From an uncultured Prevotella sp. (GTDB taxonomy: Bacteria > Bacteroidota > Bacteroidia > Bacteroidales > Bacteroidaceae), in the NCBI GenBank assembly GCA_900553155.1, contig USCM01000068.1:1-8554 (forward strand): a stretch of DNA of 8,554 bases, written 5' to 3'. The translations under genes were made by a program, and so were the position numbers. The notes below the pieces were generated by a model that made no database searches, was not told where the DNA came from, and saw nothing but the letters and a program-made list of their open reading frames with translations. Numbering within the stretch: the first letter of the stretch is position 1; each line of letters starts with the position of its first letter. This document shows positions 1 through 6,647 of the stretch, piece by piece.

Positions 1-660
1 AAACGAGCCGTTGCTGTTTCTCATCGAGTTGACACTGTTGGTTACAGTTCTATTGTTGCGGTTGCCAAAGCTATTGTTGTTGTTCTGCGGAGCAACGCCG
101 GCAGGACGGTTGCCAAAGCTCTGACGGTTGCCACGTCCATAGTCGCCGCGGTTGAATCCGTCGCGCATACCAAAGTGGTTCTTGGTGTGCTTGGGCCTAA
201 AGTCGCGTCCGTGATACCATGAGCGACCGTGATTGCTGTGCCATGAGTGTCCGCCGCAGTAGCTTACGTACACACGCGGACGGTGGAAGTAGTAGTAGTC
301 GCGGTACGGATAGCGTGCATATATGCCAAATCGCCAGTAGCCTCCACTAAAGTAGAGAGGGCGATAGAAGTAGGCTGCGTCGCAGAAAGCACGATACTGC
401 CAGTCGAGCAGGATGTAGCTCAGGTCGAGATTGCGGTATCTCCAGTACGAGCCATAAAGGTCGTCCACCGTATTAACGCTCATCAGATAGTCGAGGTTTA
501 TCTCATAAGCTGCCTCATACTGGTCATCAGTAAGATTAAGCTCGTATGCCATCTTGTCTGTGAGGAACAGAGCCTGCTGCCGAGCCTGCTCGTAACTCAT
601 TGCGTTTGCTGTGAATGTGAGTGTAAACAGCAATGCCATTATAGATATAAACCTTTTCAT
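1..660 (-). CDS. Secreted Tyr/Arg/Gly/Asn-rich protein of unknown function (3' end beyond left edge)
   Basis: An open frame runs from the ATG at 660 to the left edge without a stop, giving 220 residues of an incomplete protein. Residues 1-20 (MKRFISIMALLFTLTFTANA) form a signal peptide with an ANA cleavage site, so the product is exported. Residues 23-65 are rich in charged and aromatic residues and probably helical (YEQARQQALFLTDKMAYELN); I have the impression that such segments recur in Bacteroidales exported proteins but cannot name a family. Residues 95-135 are very Tyr-rich. From about 140 the chain becomes low-complexity, with His/Gly/Arg then Asn/Arg/Gly, and SFGNR occurs twice (181-185, 197-201). 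Such a basic, aromatic, glycine-rich tail suggests a disordered surface or matrix protein, but this is inference. A strong promoter (711-741) precedes it, with a 5' leader of roughly 45 nt. The frame, signal peptide and promoter agree, so the gene is secure; its function is unknown. Confidence 0.8.
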   Translation of the reverse strand, partial: MKRFISIMALLFTLTFTANAMSYEQARQQALFLTDKMAYELNLTDDQYEAAYEINLDYLMSVNTVDDLYGSYWRYRNLDLSYILLDWQYRAFCDAAYFYRPLYFSGGYWRFGIYARYPYRDYYYFHRPRVYVSYCGGHSWHSNHGRSWYHGRDFRPKHTKNHFGMRDGFNRGDYGRGNRQSFGNRPAGVAPQNNNNSFGNRNNRTVTNSVNSMRNSNGSF

Positions 661-710
661 AATATCGTTGTTTTATTGGTTCAACATATTGTGTTATTTC
701 TTTACACTTG

Positions 711-741
711 CAAAGTTAGCTATACATTACAACCCGACAAA
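711..741 (-). promoter_or_regulatory. Bacteroidetes-type promoter for the secreted Tyr/Gly-rich protein
   Basis: Read on the minus strand, TTTG (741-738) is followed after 19 nt by TAACTTTG (718-711), an exact match to the Bacteroidetes primary-sigma consensus TTTG-N19-21-TAnnTTTG. Transcription should begin a few bases after 711, leaving a leader of about 45 nt before the ATG at 660. No Shine-Dalgarno sequence precedes that ATG, as is usual in this phylum. Confidence 0.75.
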
Positions 742-742
742 A

Positions 743-773
743 GGATTTTCCCTAAACCCGTGGGGGAAAATCC
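743..773. repeat. Perfect 10-bp inverted repeat behind the minus-strand promoter
   Basis: GGATTTTCCC (743-752) pairs exactly with GGGAAAATCC (764-773), separated by 11 nt. It starts 1 bp beyond the -33 element of the minus promoter, where an activator would normally bind, and lies about 85 bp upstream of the HdeD-like gene. There is no T-tract on either side, so a terminator is unlikely. An operator or activator site is possible but unproven. Confidence 0.5.
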
Positions 774-820
774 CTATACCGTTCAAAACTGCCAATAAGT
801 CAAAAAAAACGCAACCAATG

Positions 821-851
821 TTGTTCATATAAATAATAATGTATATATTTG
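821..851 (+). promoter_or_regulatory. Candidate Bacteroidetes-type promoter for the HdeD-like/PL8 pair
   Basis: GTTG (820-823) is followed after 20 nt by TATATTTG (844-851), which matches TAnnTTTG fully; the upstream element is TTG only. Transcription would start about 855-860, so mRNA would begin almost at the ATG at 860 and exclude the in-frame ATG at 839. The short leader is the main reason for doubt, because the region is A/T-rich and a chance match is possible. Confidence 0.4.
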
Positions 852-859
852 TTGTCATT

Positions 860-1486
860 ATGAAAACCTTAGCAAGTTCGTTGCTCCGCGCGCTGTGCGC
901 TATAGCCGTAGGAGCGCTGCTCGTGAAGTACCGCGAGCAGACAGTAGAGTGGATTACAATAGCCATTGGCGTATTGTTCTTCGTGTCGGGTGTGTTCTCG
1001 TGCGCCGTGGCTCGCGGCAAGAAGCAGGACATAGAGGTATACGATGCCGACGGCCGCAAGCTTACGGGTACACGTCCCCTGTTCCCCATCGTGGGGTTGG
1101 GTAGCCTTATCCTCGGCATCGTCCTTACCATCATGCCAACGGCGTTTGTAAGCTACCTTATGTATCTGCTTGCCGCCATCCTCATCCTTGGAGCGGTGAG
1201 CCAGTTTGTCAACCTCATAGCCGCTTCGCGCCTTGCACACATAGGCGTCTACTTCTGGGTTATGCCTGCGCTTACGCTCTTGGTGGGCGTCATTGCCTTG
1301 ATATCGCCCGCAAGTATTGCCTCGGCACCGCTCTTCGTTATTGGTTGGGCAATGATGGTGTACGGAGCTGTGGAGATACTCAACGCCATAAAGATATACC
1401 AGCTGCAGCGTTTCTTTGAGCGCAACACCCCCAAGACGCCTGCAACAACCACCGAAGAGGCGGAGCAGGATACAGACAACAACTAA
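860..1486 (+). CDS. HdeD family (DUF308) integral membrane protein
   Basis: A 208-residue protein with six predicted membrane helices, near residues 6-22, 33-53, 76-92, 96-118, 129-147 and 152-175, and a soluble acidic Thr/Glu-rich tail (about 185-208). This length and repeated pairwise helix pattern fit the HdeD/DUF308 family of inner-membrane proteins. E. coli HdeD is associated with acid resistance; the biochemical role is unknown, and most Bacteroidales members are uncharacterised. The loop between helices 2 and 3 (about 54-75) is hydrophilic and carries a YDADGRKLTG segment. I chose ATG 860 (MKTLASSLL...) over the in-frame ATG at 839 because the extra residues (MYIFVVI) look non-conserved and a promoter-like TATATTTG at 844-851 falls inside them. 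However, ATG 839 has a more typical A/T-rich leader (ATAAATAATA), so the start is uncertain. A lyase gene follows after 35 nt with no visible terminator, suggesting co-transcription. Confidence 0.85.
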   Translation: MKTLASSLLRALCAIAVGALLVKYREQTVEWITIAIGVLFFVSGVFSCAVARGKKQDIEVYDADGRKLTGTRPLFPIVGLGSLILGIVLTIMPTAFVSYLMYLLAAILILGAVSQFVNLIAASRLAHIGVYFWVMPALTLLVGVIALISPASIASAPLFVIGWAMMVYGAVEILNAIKIYQLQRFFERNTPKTPATTTEEAEQDTDNN

Positions 1487-1521
1487 TAAATATACTGAAA
1501 ACTAATACATTACATTCTACT

Positions 1522-3666
1522 ATGACAAAAAACATCCATTTGGCATTGCGTCATGTCCTGACGCTGATGCTCACCCTCGTGTGCTGTCTGCAAGTATCGG
1601 CTGCCAACGACTTCGACACCTTTATGCAGCGCATACGCAAAGACGCACGCCGCAACCCCAATGTGGAGAAGTGGCTCAAGCTGTACGACGCCGAAAAGGG
1701 TTCGTTCAACGACATCGACTATTCGCGCAACGACATCACCAACTGGCCGCCGCAGAAGCATCTCGAACGTTTGGAGGACTGGGCTGCTGCCTACATCAAC
1801 GAAAAGAACAAGCACTACGGCGACGAGGCGCTTGCCGACAACATCATCAAGGCACTGCAATTCTGGCAGGACCGCGACCCCAACTGCAAGAACTGGTGGT
1901 TCAACCAAATAGCCGAACCGCAGGCGCTCGGCATCATCCTAATACAGATGCGCGCCGGAAAGAAGCAGGTTCCGCAACAACTTGAGGCTGCCATCCTTAA
2001 GCGTATGCTTACCGACGGAGGCGACCCTGTCAAGTGGACAGGTGCCAACCGCACCGACATCTGCCTGCACTGGATATACCGCTCGTGCCTTGAGAGCAAC
2101 GAGAAGGATATGCAGACGGCTATGCAGCTGGTGTTCGACCCCGTATGCTATACCACAAAAGAGGGCTTTCAGTACGACGGCTCCTACTTTCAGCACGGCA
2201 CCCAGCTCTATATCGGAGGCTACGGCGACGAGATACTGAAGGGTGTAACGCAGGTTGCGATGTACGCTCTCGGCACACGCTATGCCTTGGACAACGACAA
2301 AGTGCAGCTGCTGAGCCGATTTATGCGCGAGACCTACTATCCATCCATACGTGGCAAGTATATGCTGTACGACGTTATGGGCCGCAGTATGAGCCGTGTC
2401 AACATGCTCAACAAGAGCAGCAAGGCTCTCTTTGCACGCCGAATGATTAAGCTCGACCCGGCTCATGCCGACGAGTTTAAGCAGATAGTAGACCGACTGA
2501 CGGGCAAGCAGCCGGCTTCGTACGCAATAAAGCCGGCGCACAACCACTACTTCCGTGCCGACTATACCATGCACGTGCGCAAGGGCTACACCTTCGACGT
2601 GCGTATGGTGTCCAACCGTACGTCACGCCTTGAGTATGGCAACAAGGAGAACCTGAAGACCTACTTTGTGTCGGACGGATGCAACGCTTTGGTCAAGAGC
2701 GGCGACGAATACTTCAACATCTTCCCTGCCTGGAACTGGACACGCATACCTGGAACCACTGCTCCGCAGATGGCTGAGGTGCCGCTTGCACAGCACGACT
2801 GGCAGCAGGAGGGTACGTCGCAGTTTGCTGGTGGCGTTACCGACTCTATATATGGTGCCACTGCCTATGCCTACGACGACACATGGGCTGGCATCGACAC
2901 ACGGGCTAAGAAGGCGTGGTTCTTCTTCGACAACGAGATAGTGTGTCTTGGCTCTGGCATAACATCGTCCAACGCCAACCCAGTGTTTACAACCCTCAAC
3001 CAGCGTCTTGCCCATAAAACCGACGCTGTGCTCTACGCAGAGGGCAAGAAGGTTGTTGCTGCCAAGGACGCCGACCATATCAAGGCTTCCAACATTAGCT
3101 GGGTGAGCCACGACGGCACCGGCTATGTGTTCCCGAAGGGCGGCAATGTGGTGCTCGACTTCGACATACAGAAGGGCAAGTGGAAGGACATCAACCACAG
3201 TATGCCTAACCGCGAGGAGGCGTATCAGGTCTTCGCCCTGTCTCTTGACCACGGTGTCAAGCCTGTAGACGCCTCTTACGCCTACATCGTTGTGCCCGAG
3301 GCAAGCGATGCCAAGACGCTCGACGCCTACTGCAAGAAGCAGCACGTCAACATCCTCAGCAACACTGCCGACATACAGGCAGTTGAGCAGACCGACCTCG
3401 GCGTATGGCAGGCGGTGTTCCACAAGCCTGCAACCCTTACCGCCCGCAACCTTACGCTCAGCGTCGACAAGCCTTGCATCGTTATGGTGCGCCGCCACAA
3501 CGACGGCAGTGTTACGCTGCACGTGGCAGATCCGGCACAGAAGCAGGAGCCAATAAACGTTGAACTCAAGCTTAAGGGTAGTCTCAATAAGGCAGTCAAG
3601 CAAGTGTGCGACTTCACAGGAACGGGCATCTACGCTGGACAGACTAAGGTGTATAGGCTGAAGTAA
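1522..3666 (+). CDS. Polysaccharide lyase family 8 enzyme, chondroitin AC/hyaluronate lyase type
   Basis: A 714-residue exported enzyme that should cleave chondroitin or hyaluronan by beta-elimination, giving unsaturated disaccharides. Residues 1-27 are a signal peptide (cleavage after VSA); the LVCC stretch is not a proper lipobox, so a periplasmic or secreted product is likelier than a lipoprotein. The N-terminal half is the alpha-toroid: an NWWFNQI segment (124-130) matches the substrate-stacking Trp pair, TGANR (173-177) carries the catalytic-site Asn176, and QHG contains the catalytic His225. Tyr234 sits in YIGGYG, Arg288 and Arg292 lie in GRSMSR, and Glu376-Asn377 mark the start of the beta-sandwich domain. 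WNWTRIPGTT (404-413) is another family signature. These positions nearly coincide with those I recall for the Pedobacter (Flavobacterium) heparinus chondroitinase AC (about 700 residues), so the enzyme looks complete and active. Sequence alone does not settle chondroitin versus hyaluronan preference. No SusC/D, GH88 or sulfatase is adjacent. Confidence 0.93.
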   Translation: MTKNIHLALRHVLTLMLTLVCCLQVSAANDFDTFMQRIRKDARRNPNVEKWLKLYDAEKGSFNDIDYSRNDITNWPPQKHLERLEDWAAAYINEKNKHYGDEALADNIIKALQFWQDRDPNCKNWWFNQIAEPQALGIILIQMRAGKKQVPQQLEAAILKRMLTDGGDPVKWTGANRTDICLHWIYRSCLESNEKDMQTAMQLVFDPVCYTTKEGFQYDGSYFQHGTQLYIGGYGDEILKGVTQVAMYALGTRYALDNDKVQLLSRFMRETYYPSIRGKYMLYDVMGRSMSRVNMLNKSSKALFARRMIKLDPAHADEFKQIVDRLTGKQPASYAIKPAHNHYFRADYTMHVRKGYTFDVRMVSNRTSRLEYGNKENLKTYFVSDGCNALVKSGDEYFNIFPAWNWTRIPGTTAPQMAEVPLAQHDWQQEGTSQFAGGVTDSIYGATAYAYDDTWAGIDTRAKKAWFFFDNEIVCLGSGITSSNANPVFTTLNQRLAHKTDAVLYAEGKKVVAAKDADHIKASNISWVSHDGTGYVFPKGGNVVLDFDIQKGKWKDINHSMPNREEAYQVFALSLDHGVKPVDASYAYIVVPEASDAKTLDAYCKKQHVNILSNTADIQAVEQTDLGVWQAVFHKPATLTARNLTLSVDKPCIVMVRRHNDGSVTLHVADPAQKQEPINVELKLKGSLNKAVKQVCDFTGTGIYAGQTKVYRLK

Positions 3667-3688
3667 AGGCAAAAAGTAACAATAAAAG

Positions 3689-3795
3689 GTATGACGATAA
3701 ACATAAAAAACATTTATCCTTATGTTCTTATGTTCTTCTGTCTTAAAATATTAACATATACTCGTGTCTTCTGTTTTTTATGTTTATCGTCGTAC
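3689..3795. repeat. 107-bp element with long inverted arms between convergent genes
   Basis: The arms 3693-3711 and 3773-3791 are perfect reverse complements over 19 bp (GACGATAAACATAAAAAAC). Pairing continues outward to 3689 and 3795 with a single T/G position, giving about 23 bp. The 61-nt middle holds a tandem duplication of TTATGTTC (3720-3727, 3728-3735). It fills most of the 156-bp gap between the ends of the PL8 and sugar kinase genes, the usual place for a two-way terminator. The long loop and lack of a GC-rich stem with trailing T-run make it unlike a standard intrinsic terminator. An immobile MITE-like or intergenic repeat is the alternative; I see no clear target-site duplication at its edges. 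Confidence 0.7.
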
Positions 3796-3822
3796 ATTAG
3801 ACCTTGATGTATAACCGGAGGC

Positions 3823-4911
3823 TTACGCCTTCAATCCTTCGATAAACTGCTTCATCTCTGCCTCGTGCTCCTTAGCCTTGAGGAAGAGGTGCCACTGGTT
3901 CTTGGCACGAACGAGGTTGTGCTCAGGATACTTGCACTTCCAGTAGTGGTCGCCGTTGAGGTAGTCCCAAAGGAAGCGTACAGCCTGCATGTATGGGAAC
4001 AGCTCGGCAGCGTAAGGCAGAAGCGAAATCTCAAGAGGCGAGAGGAACGACGAAGCCGACTCGATGTAGCCACGTGTGAAAGCCTCGAAGATGTCCATGC
4101 GGAAATCAATCTTGTCAAACTCTGGCGAGTCCTCGGCAATGGTGTTGGCGCCAGTGCGCAGGAAGTCGCCGTAGTCGCTGACGAAGAGCGATGGCATAAC
4201 AGTGTCGAGGTCGATAACGCAGAGTACGCGGCCATCCTTGTCAAACATCATGTTGTTCACCTTAGTGTCGCAGTGGCAAACGTGCTTCTGGAGCTTGCCC
4301 TCACGGAAGAGGCGCTCGCCGAGGCACATCTCCTCGCTATACTTCTCAAGCTCGTCGATAAAGTCCTGTACGCCAGCCACACGTCCGGCACGGTCTTCCT
4401 TTACAGCCTGGCGCAGCTGGTCGCGGCGCAACTCCATGTTGTGGAAGTTGGGGATAGTCTCGCCAAGACGGTCGGTGATGTCTGCAACCTGAGCCTCAAA
4501 CTTGCCGAAAGCCTTACCAGCGTGGTACGAATACTCGGGGTTGACGGTCTCAACGGTTATGGCATCAGGGATGAAGATAGACATACGCCAGTACTTGCCG
4601 TCGTCGGTCTTGATGTAGGTCTTGTCGTTGTCGGCCTTCACGAAGGTCAGAACGCGGCGGTCTATGTCGTCGGCGCCTTCCTTCTCAAGCTGCTTGCGGA
4701 TGTGTGTCGTTACCTCATAGATGTTGTGCTGCAAGAGGTCGACATCTGTAAATATGGAGTCGTTGATGCGCTGCAATACATAGTCGGGTGCATCTGGCTC
4801 AACGGTATTCACTTTGTAAGTGTCGTTAATGAGTCCGTTGCCCAAGGGCTTAACTTCAGAAACGGTGCCTTTAATGTTAAAGTGGCTGATGATTTGGTTG
4901 AGATTGTTCAT
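3823..4911 (-). CDS. APH-fold phosphotransferase, N-acetylhexosamine 1-kinase (NahK)-like
   Basis: A 362-residue cytoplasmic kinase of the aminoglycoside phosphotransferase (PF01636) fold. PLGNGLINDTYKV (22-34) is the nucleotide-binding loop. CHCDTKVNN (212-220) is the catalytic HxDxxxxN motif with Asp215 as the base, and VIDLDT (232-237) supplies the metal-binding Asp234/Asp236. No signal peptide is present. Length and motif spelling (HCDTKVNN, IDLDTVMP) resemble Bifidobacterium NahK, which phosphorylates GlcNAc and GalNAc at C1 using ATP. On that basis I infer a HexNAc 1-kinase role in amino-sugar salvage; another sugar or amino-alcohol substrate remains possible, and antibiotic resistance is unlikely. 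The gene is monocistronic: convergent with PL8 downstream and divergent from the TraB-family gene upstream, with its own promoter at 5003-5034 and a leader of roughly 90 nt. The family assignment is firm; the substrate is not. Confidence 0.88.
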   Translation of the reverse strand: MNNLNQIISHFNIKGTVSEVKPLGNGLINDTYKVNTVEPDAPDYVLQRINDSIFTDVDLLQHNIYEVTTHIRKQLEKEGADDIDRRVLTFVKADNDKTYIKTDDGKYWRMSIFIPDAITVETVNPEYSYHAGKAFGKFEAQVADITDRLGETIPNFHNMELRRDQLRQAVKEDRAGRVAGVQDFIDELEKYSEEMCLGERLFREGKLQKHVCHCDTKVNNMMFDKDGRVLCVIDLDTVMPSLFVSDYGDFLRTGANTIAEDSPEFDKIDFRMDIFEAFTRGYIESASSFLSPLEISLLPYAAELFPYMQAVRFLWDYLNGDHYWKCKYPEHNLVRAKNQWHLFLKAKEHEAEMKQFIEGLKA

Positions 4912-5002
4912 TTTTATAGCTTGTTTTTAAAATAAATCAGATTTAATGTAGTTAATTATGTAGATGCTGTGTCATTATATTAAAATATATGTGACGCATT
5001 TG

Positions 5003-5034
5003 CAAAAATACGTAAAAACATCCTTAGTACAAAA
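5003..5034 (-). promoter_or_regulatory. Bacteroidetes-type promoter for the NahK-like kinase
   Basis: On the minus strand, TTTTG (5034-5030) is followed after 19 nt by TATTTTTG (5010-5003), an exact match to TTTG-N19-21-TAnnTTTG. Transcription would start just below 5003, giving a leader of about 85-90 nt before the ATG at 4911. The leader shows no recognisable riboswitch. The plus strand has only a weak AAACTTTG (5032-5039) overlapping this -33 element, so the divergent gene's own promoter is not clear. Confidence 0.7.
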
Positions 5035-5062
5035 CTTTGATAGTCATTTAACAATAAATAAT

Positions 5063-5971
5063 ATGAAGAAAATCTTAATTTCACTCTTGTTTGTGTTGGT
5101 TTCGGCTGTTTGCGCCAACGCTCAGTTGCTTTATCGCGTGTCGGGTGCCGACCTTAAAAAGCCGTCGTACGTCTTCGGTACCTTCCACCTTGCCAACTCG
5201 CCTTTTGCCGACAAGATTGCCGGTGTGCGCCAGGCGCTTGATGCTACCGACCAGGTGTATGGCGAACTGAATTTTGATGTGATGCTAAACCCTGACAGCA
5301 TGCAGGTTATGCAGAAGCACATGCTCCTGCCGGAGGGCAAGACCTTGAAGACGGTGCTAACCCCCGAGCAGTACAAAAAGCTTGATGCGGTGCTGGTAGA
5401 CTATATGGGTGTAGGTCTAAGCAACCCTATGGTGGCTCAGCAGATGGGCAAGATGTCGCCCGCCACGCTGCTCACACAGCTTATGGTGTTGCAGTATCTT
5501 AAGGCTCACATGGGCGAGTTCGACCCTACAAACCTTATCGACCAGTACTTCCAGAAGCAGGCCAAGCAGAACAACGAACCAGTAGGCGGACTTGAGACGC
5601 TGTCGTTCCAGGCAAGTCTGTTGTACGGAGCGCCGCTCAAAAGACAGATTCAGCAGCTCGACTGCTTCCTTAACAACCTCGACTATTATGCCCAGTTTAC
5701 CGAGCGCATGGTCAAGGCTTACTACGCACAGGACGTCAAGGCTCTGCTTGACCTTATGAACGAGAAGTTCAACACAACGTGCGACTACACTCCTGAAGAG
5801 ATGGCACGGCTGCTCGACAACCGCAACCTCGACTGGGCAAGTCGTATGCCTGCCATCATGAAGGCTGCCCCAACCTTGTTTGTTGTGGGTGCCGGACACC
5901 TGCCGGGCAGTAAGGGCGTGCTTAAGCTGCTGCAGGAAAAAGGATACACGGTTGAGGCTGTTAAGCCTTAA
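5063..5971 (+). CDS. Secreted TraB/GumN family protein
   Basis: A 302-residue exported protein. Residues 1-20 (MKKILISLLFVLVSAVCANA) are a signal peptide cut before Gln21. The family signatures occur in order: YVFGTFHL with GTFH at 39-42, GLET with Glu178 (176-179), RNLDW (254-258), and a C-terminal VVGAGHLPGSKGVLKLL (274-290) with GAGH at 276-279, followed by a GYTV strand. Paired GxxH motifs plus the conserved Glu are the proposed metal-binding and catalytic set of the TraB/Tiki superfamily, some animal members of which are metalloproteases; bacterial members are mostly uncharacterised, so peptidase activity is inference. I chose ATG 5063 and not the in-frame ATG at 4964 because it directly begins the signal peptide and is preceded by an A/T-rich leader (AATAAATAAT). 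A strong intrinsic terminator follows at 6004-6028, inside the opposing gene. The family call is firm; the biological role is unknown. Confidence 0.9.
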   Translation: MKKILISLLFVLVSAVCANAQLLYRVSGADLKKPSYVFGTFHLANSPFADKIAGVRQALDATDQVYGELNFDVMLNPDSMQVMQKHMLLPEGKTLKTVLTPEQYKKLDAVLVDYMGVGLSNPMVAQQMGKMSPATLLTQLMVLQYLKAHMGEFDPTNLIDQYFQKQAKQNNEPVGGLETLSFQASLLYGAPLKRQIQQLDCFLNNLDYYAQFTERMVKAYYAQDVKALLDLMNEKFNTTCDYTPEEMARLLDNRNLDWASRMPAIMKAAPTLFVVGAGHLPGSKGVLKLLQEKGYTVEAVKP

Positions 5972-5987
5972 CTGCAAATAGAGGCTA

Positions 5988-6647
5988 CTATTTAGGTAGA
6001 ACCAACGGCTGCATTGCAGCCGTTTTTTCGTTGAACAAGTCTTGGTCGACACGCCGAGCGCGCAGACTTCTAACCTTGGAGAAGTCGGCAAAGTAGGGGT
6101 CGGAAGATAGATACCAACGGTGGTCCACAATCTCCTTTACCCCCTGAGCCATAACATCAAGCTTGCGTGCCGACCGCGGACTGACCACCGACAGCATGCG
6201 TGAGCCGTCGTCAAGCACTATGGCAAGCACAAGGAAGGCTGAGCGGCGCGACCTGCCCTGCTCGTCGGCTATCTTGCGGCCACGCATTGACGACGAGACG
6301 GTGATGTGCCAACCATACCGGCTGTTGAGCCTGTGCATCATCTCGCGAAACACCTTGCCGTGCGACGACGTGTCGGGGATGTGCTTAAACATAATATAAT
6401 AATGTATCATCTCGTGCAGCAGCGTCTCCTGAAACTCGCGTTCGGTACACTCGTAGTAGGTGCTGATGCGTATGGTGAAGTCGGTGTACACACGCTTCAT
6501 CAGCCGGCGCGTACACTTGCAAGCCATTGTGCCAAGGCGGGTGCGGGCTTTCGACAGGACAATACGTGGCATAGGCAGCTCAGAACCGAAGTAGTAGGTG
6601 TTGAACTGCCTAAACCATGTGCGCAGTATGTCGGTTGTCAGTGTCAT
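5988..6647 (-). CDS. SprT-like zinc metallopeptidase
   Basis: A 219-residue cytoplasmic protein with a SprT-like domain. HEMIH (78-82) is the HExxH zinc site with Glu79 as catalytic base, and SSHGKVF supplies the third ligand His96, 14 residues after His82, as in SprT/Spartan proteins. Upstream, ELPMPRIVLSKARTRLG (23-39) matches the typical N-terminal beta-strand region. The region after about residue 115 lacks the four-Cys zinc ribbon of longer SprT proteins and instead carries a strand-rich segment ending in DHRWYLSSDPYF. Spartan relatives digest DNA-protein crosslinks; whether bacterial members do so is not established. The start ATG (6647) overlaps the preceding gene's stop as ATGA, indicating translational coupling. 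The last nine or so codons also encode, on the other strand, the terminator of the convergent TraB-family gene. No promoter of its own is seen. Confidence 0.88.
   Translation of the reverse strand: MTLTTDILRTWFRQFNTYYFGSELPMPRIVLSKARTRLGTMACKCTRRLMKRVYTDFTIRISTYYECTEREFQETLLHEMIHYYIMFKHIPDTSSHGKVFREMMHRLNSRYGWHITVSSSMRGRKIADEQGRSRRSAFLVLAIVLDDGSRMLSVVSPRSARKLDVMAQGVKEIVDHRWYLSSDPYFADFSKVRSLRARRVDQDLFNEKTAAMQPLVLPK
6004..6028 (+). terminator. Intrinsic terminator of the TraB/GumN gene, inside the SprT-like gene
   Basis: AACGGCTGC (6004-6012) pairs perfectly with GCAGCCGTT (6016-6024) across a 3-nt loop, and the T-run continues to 6028 (six T in total). It lies 32 nt after the TraB-family stop codon. 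The reverse direction has no T-tract, so it serves plus-strand transcription only. On the minus strand it is coding sequence for residues 207-215 of the SprT-like protein. Confidence 0.85.

Noticed and set aside
247..798. A plus-strand frame across the left-edge gene
   Set aside because: The minus strand has a signal peptide, continuous frame to the edge and a consensus promoter; the plus frame crosses that promoter and looks non-coding.
2623..3672. A 349-codon minus-strand open frame opposite the PL8 gene
   Set aside because: PL8 signatures on the plus strand are unambiguous and the reverse frame shows no domain or signal; it reflects codon bias.
3823..4911. Aminoglycoside resistance kinase
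   Set aside because: The fold is shared, but the motif spelling and length resemble NahK-like sugar kinases, and there is no resistance or mobile context.
3865..4935. A 356-codon open frame on the plus strand opposite the sugar kinase
   Set aside because: It is antisense to a gene with complete kinase motifs, and its translation is a Val/Leu-rich sequence with no recognisable domain, typical of the reverse of a real gene.
4970..4996. Imperfect palindrome resembling a regulator site (GTCA...ATATTAAAATAT...TGAC)
   Set aside because: The halves align only with mismatches and shifts in very A/T-rich DNA, so chance is a good explanation.
4964..5062. N-terminal extension of the TraB-family protein to an upstream ATG
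   Set aside because: It would place 33 residues before a perfectly formed signal peptide, and the DNA there is A/T-rich and holds the divergent kinase promoter.
5955..5968. Small hairpin AGGCT-GTTA-AGCCT as a terminator for the SprT-like gene
   Set aside because: Only 5 bp of stem and no T-tract on the minus strand; it also lies in the coding end of the TraB-family gene.
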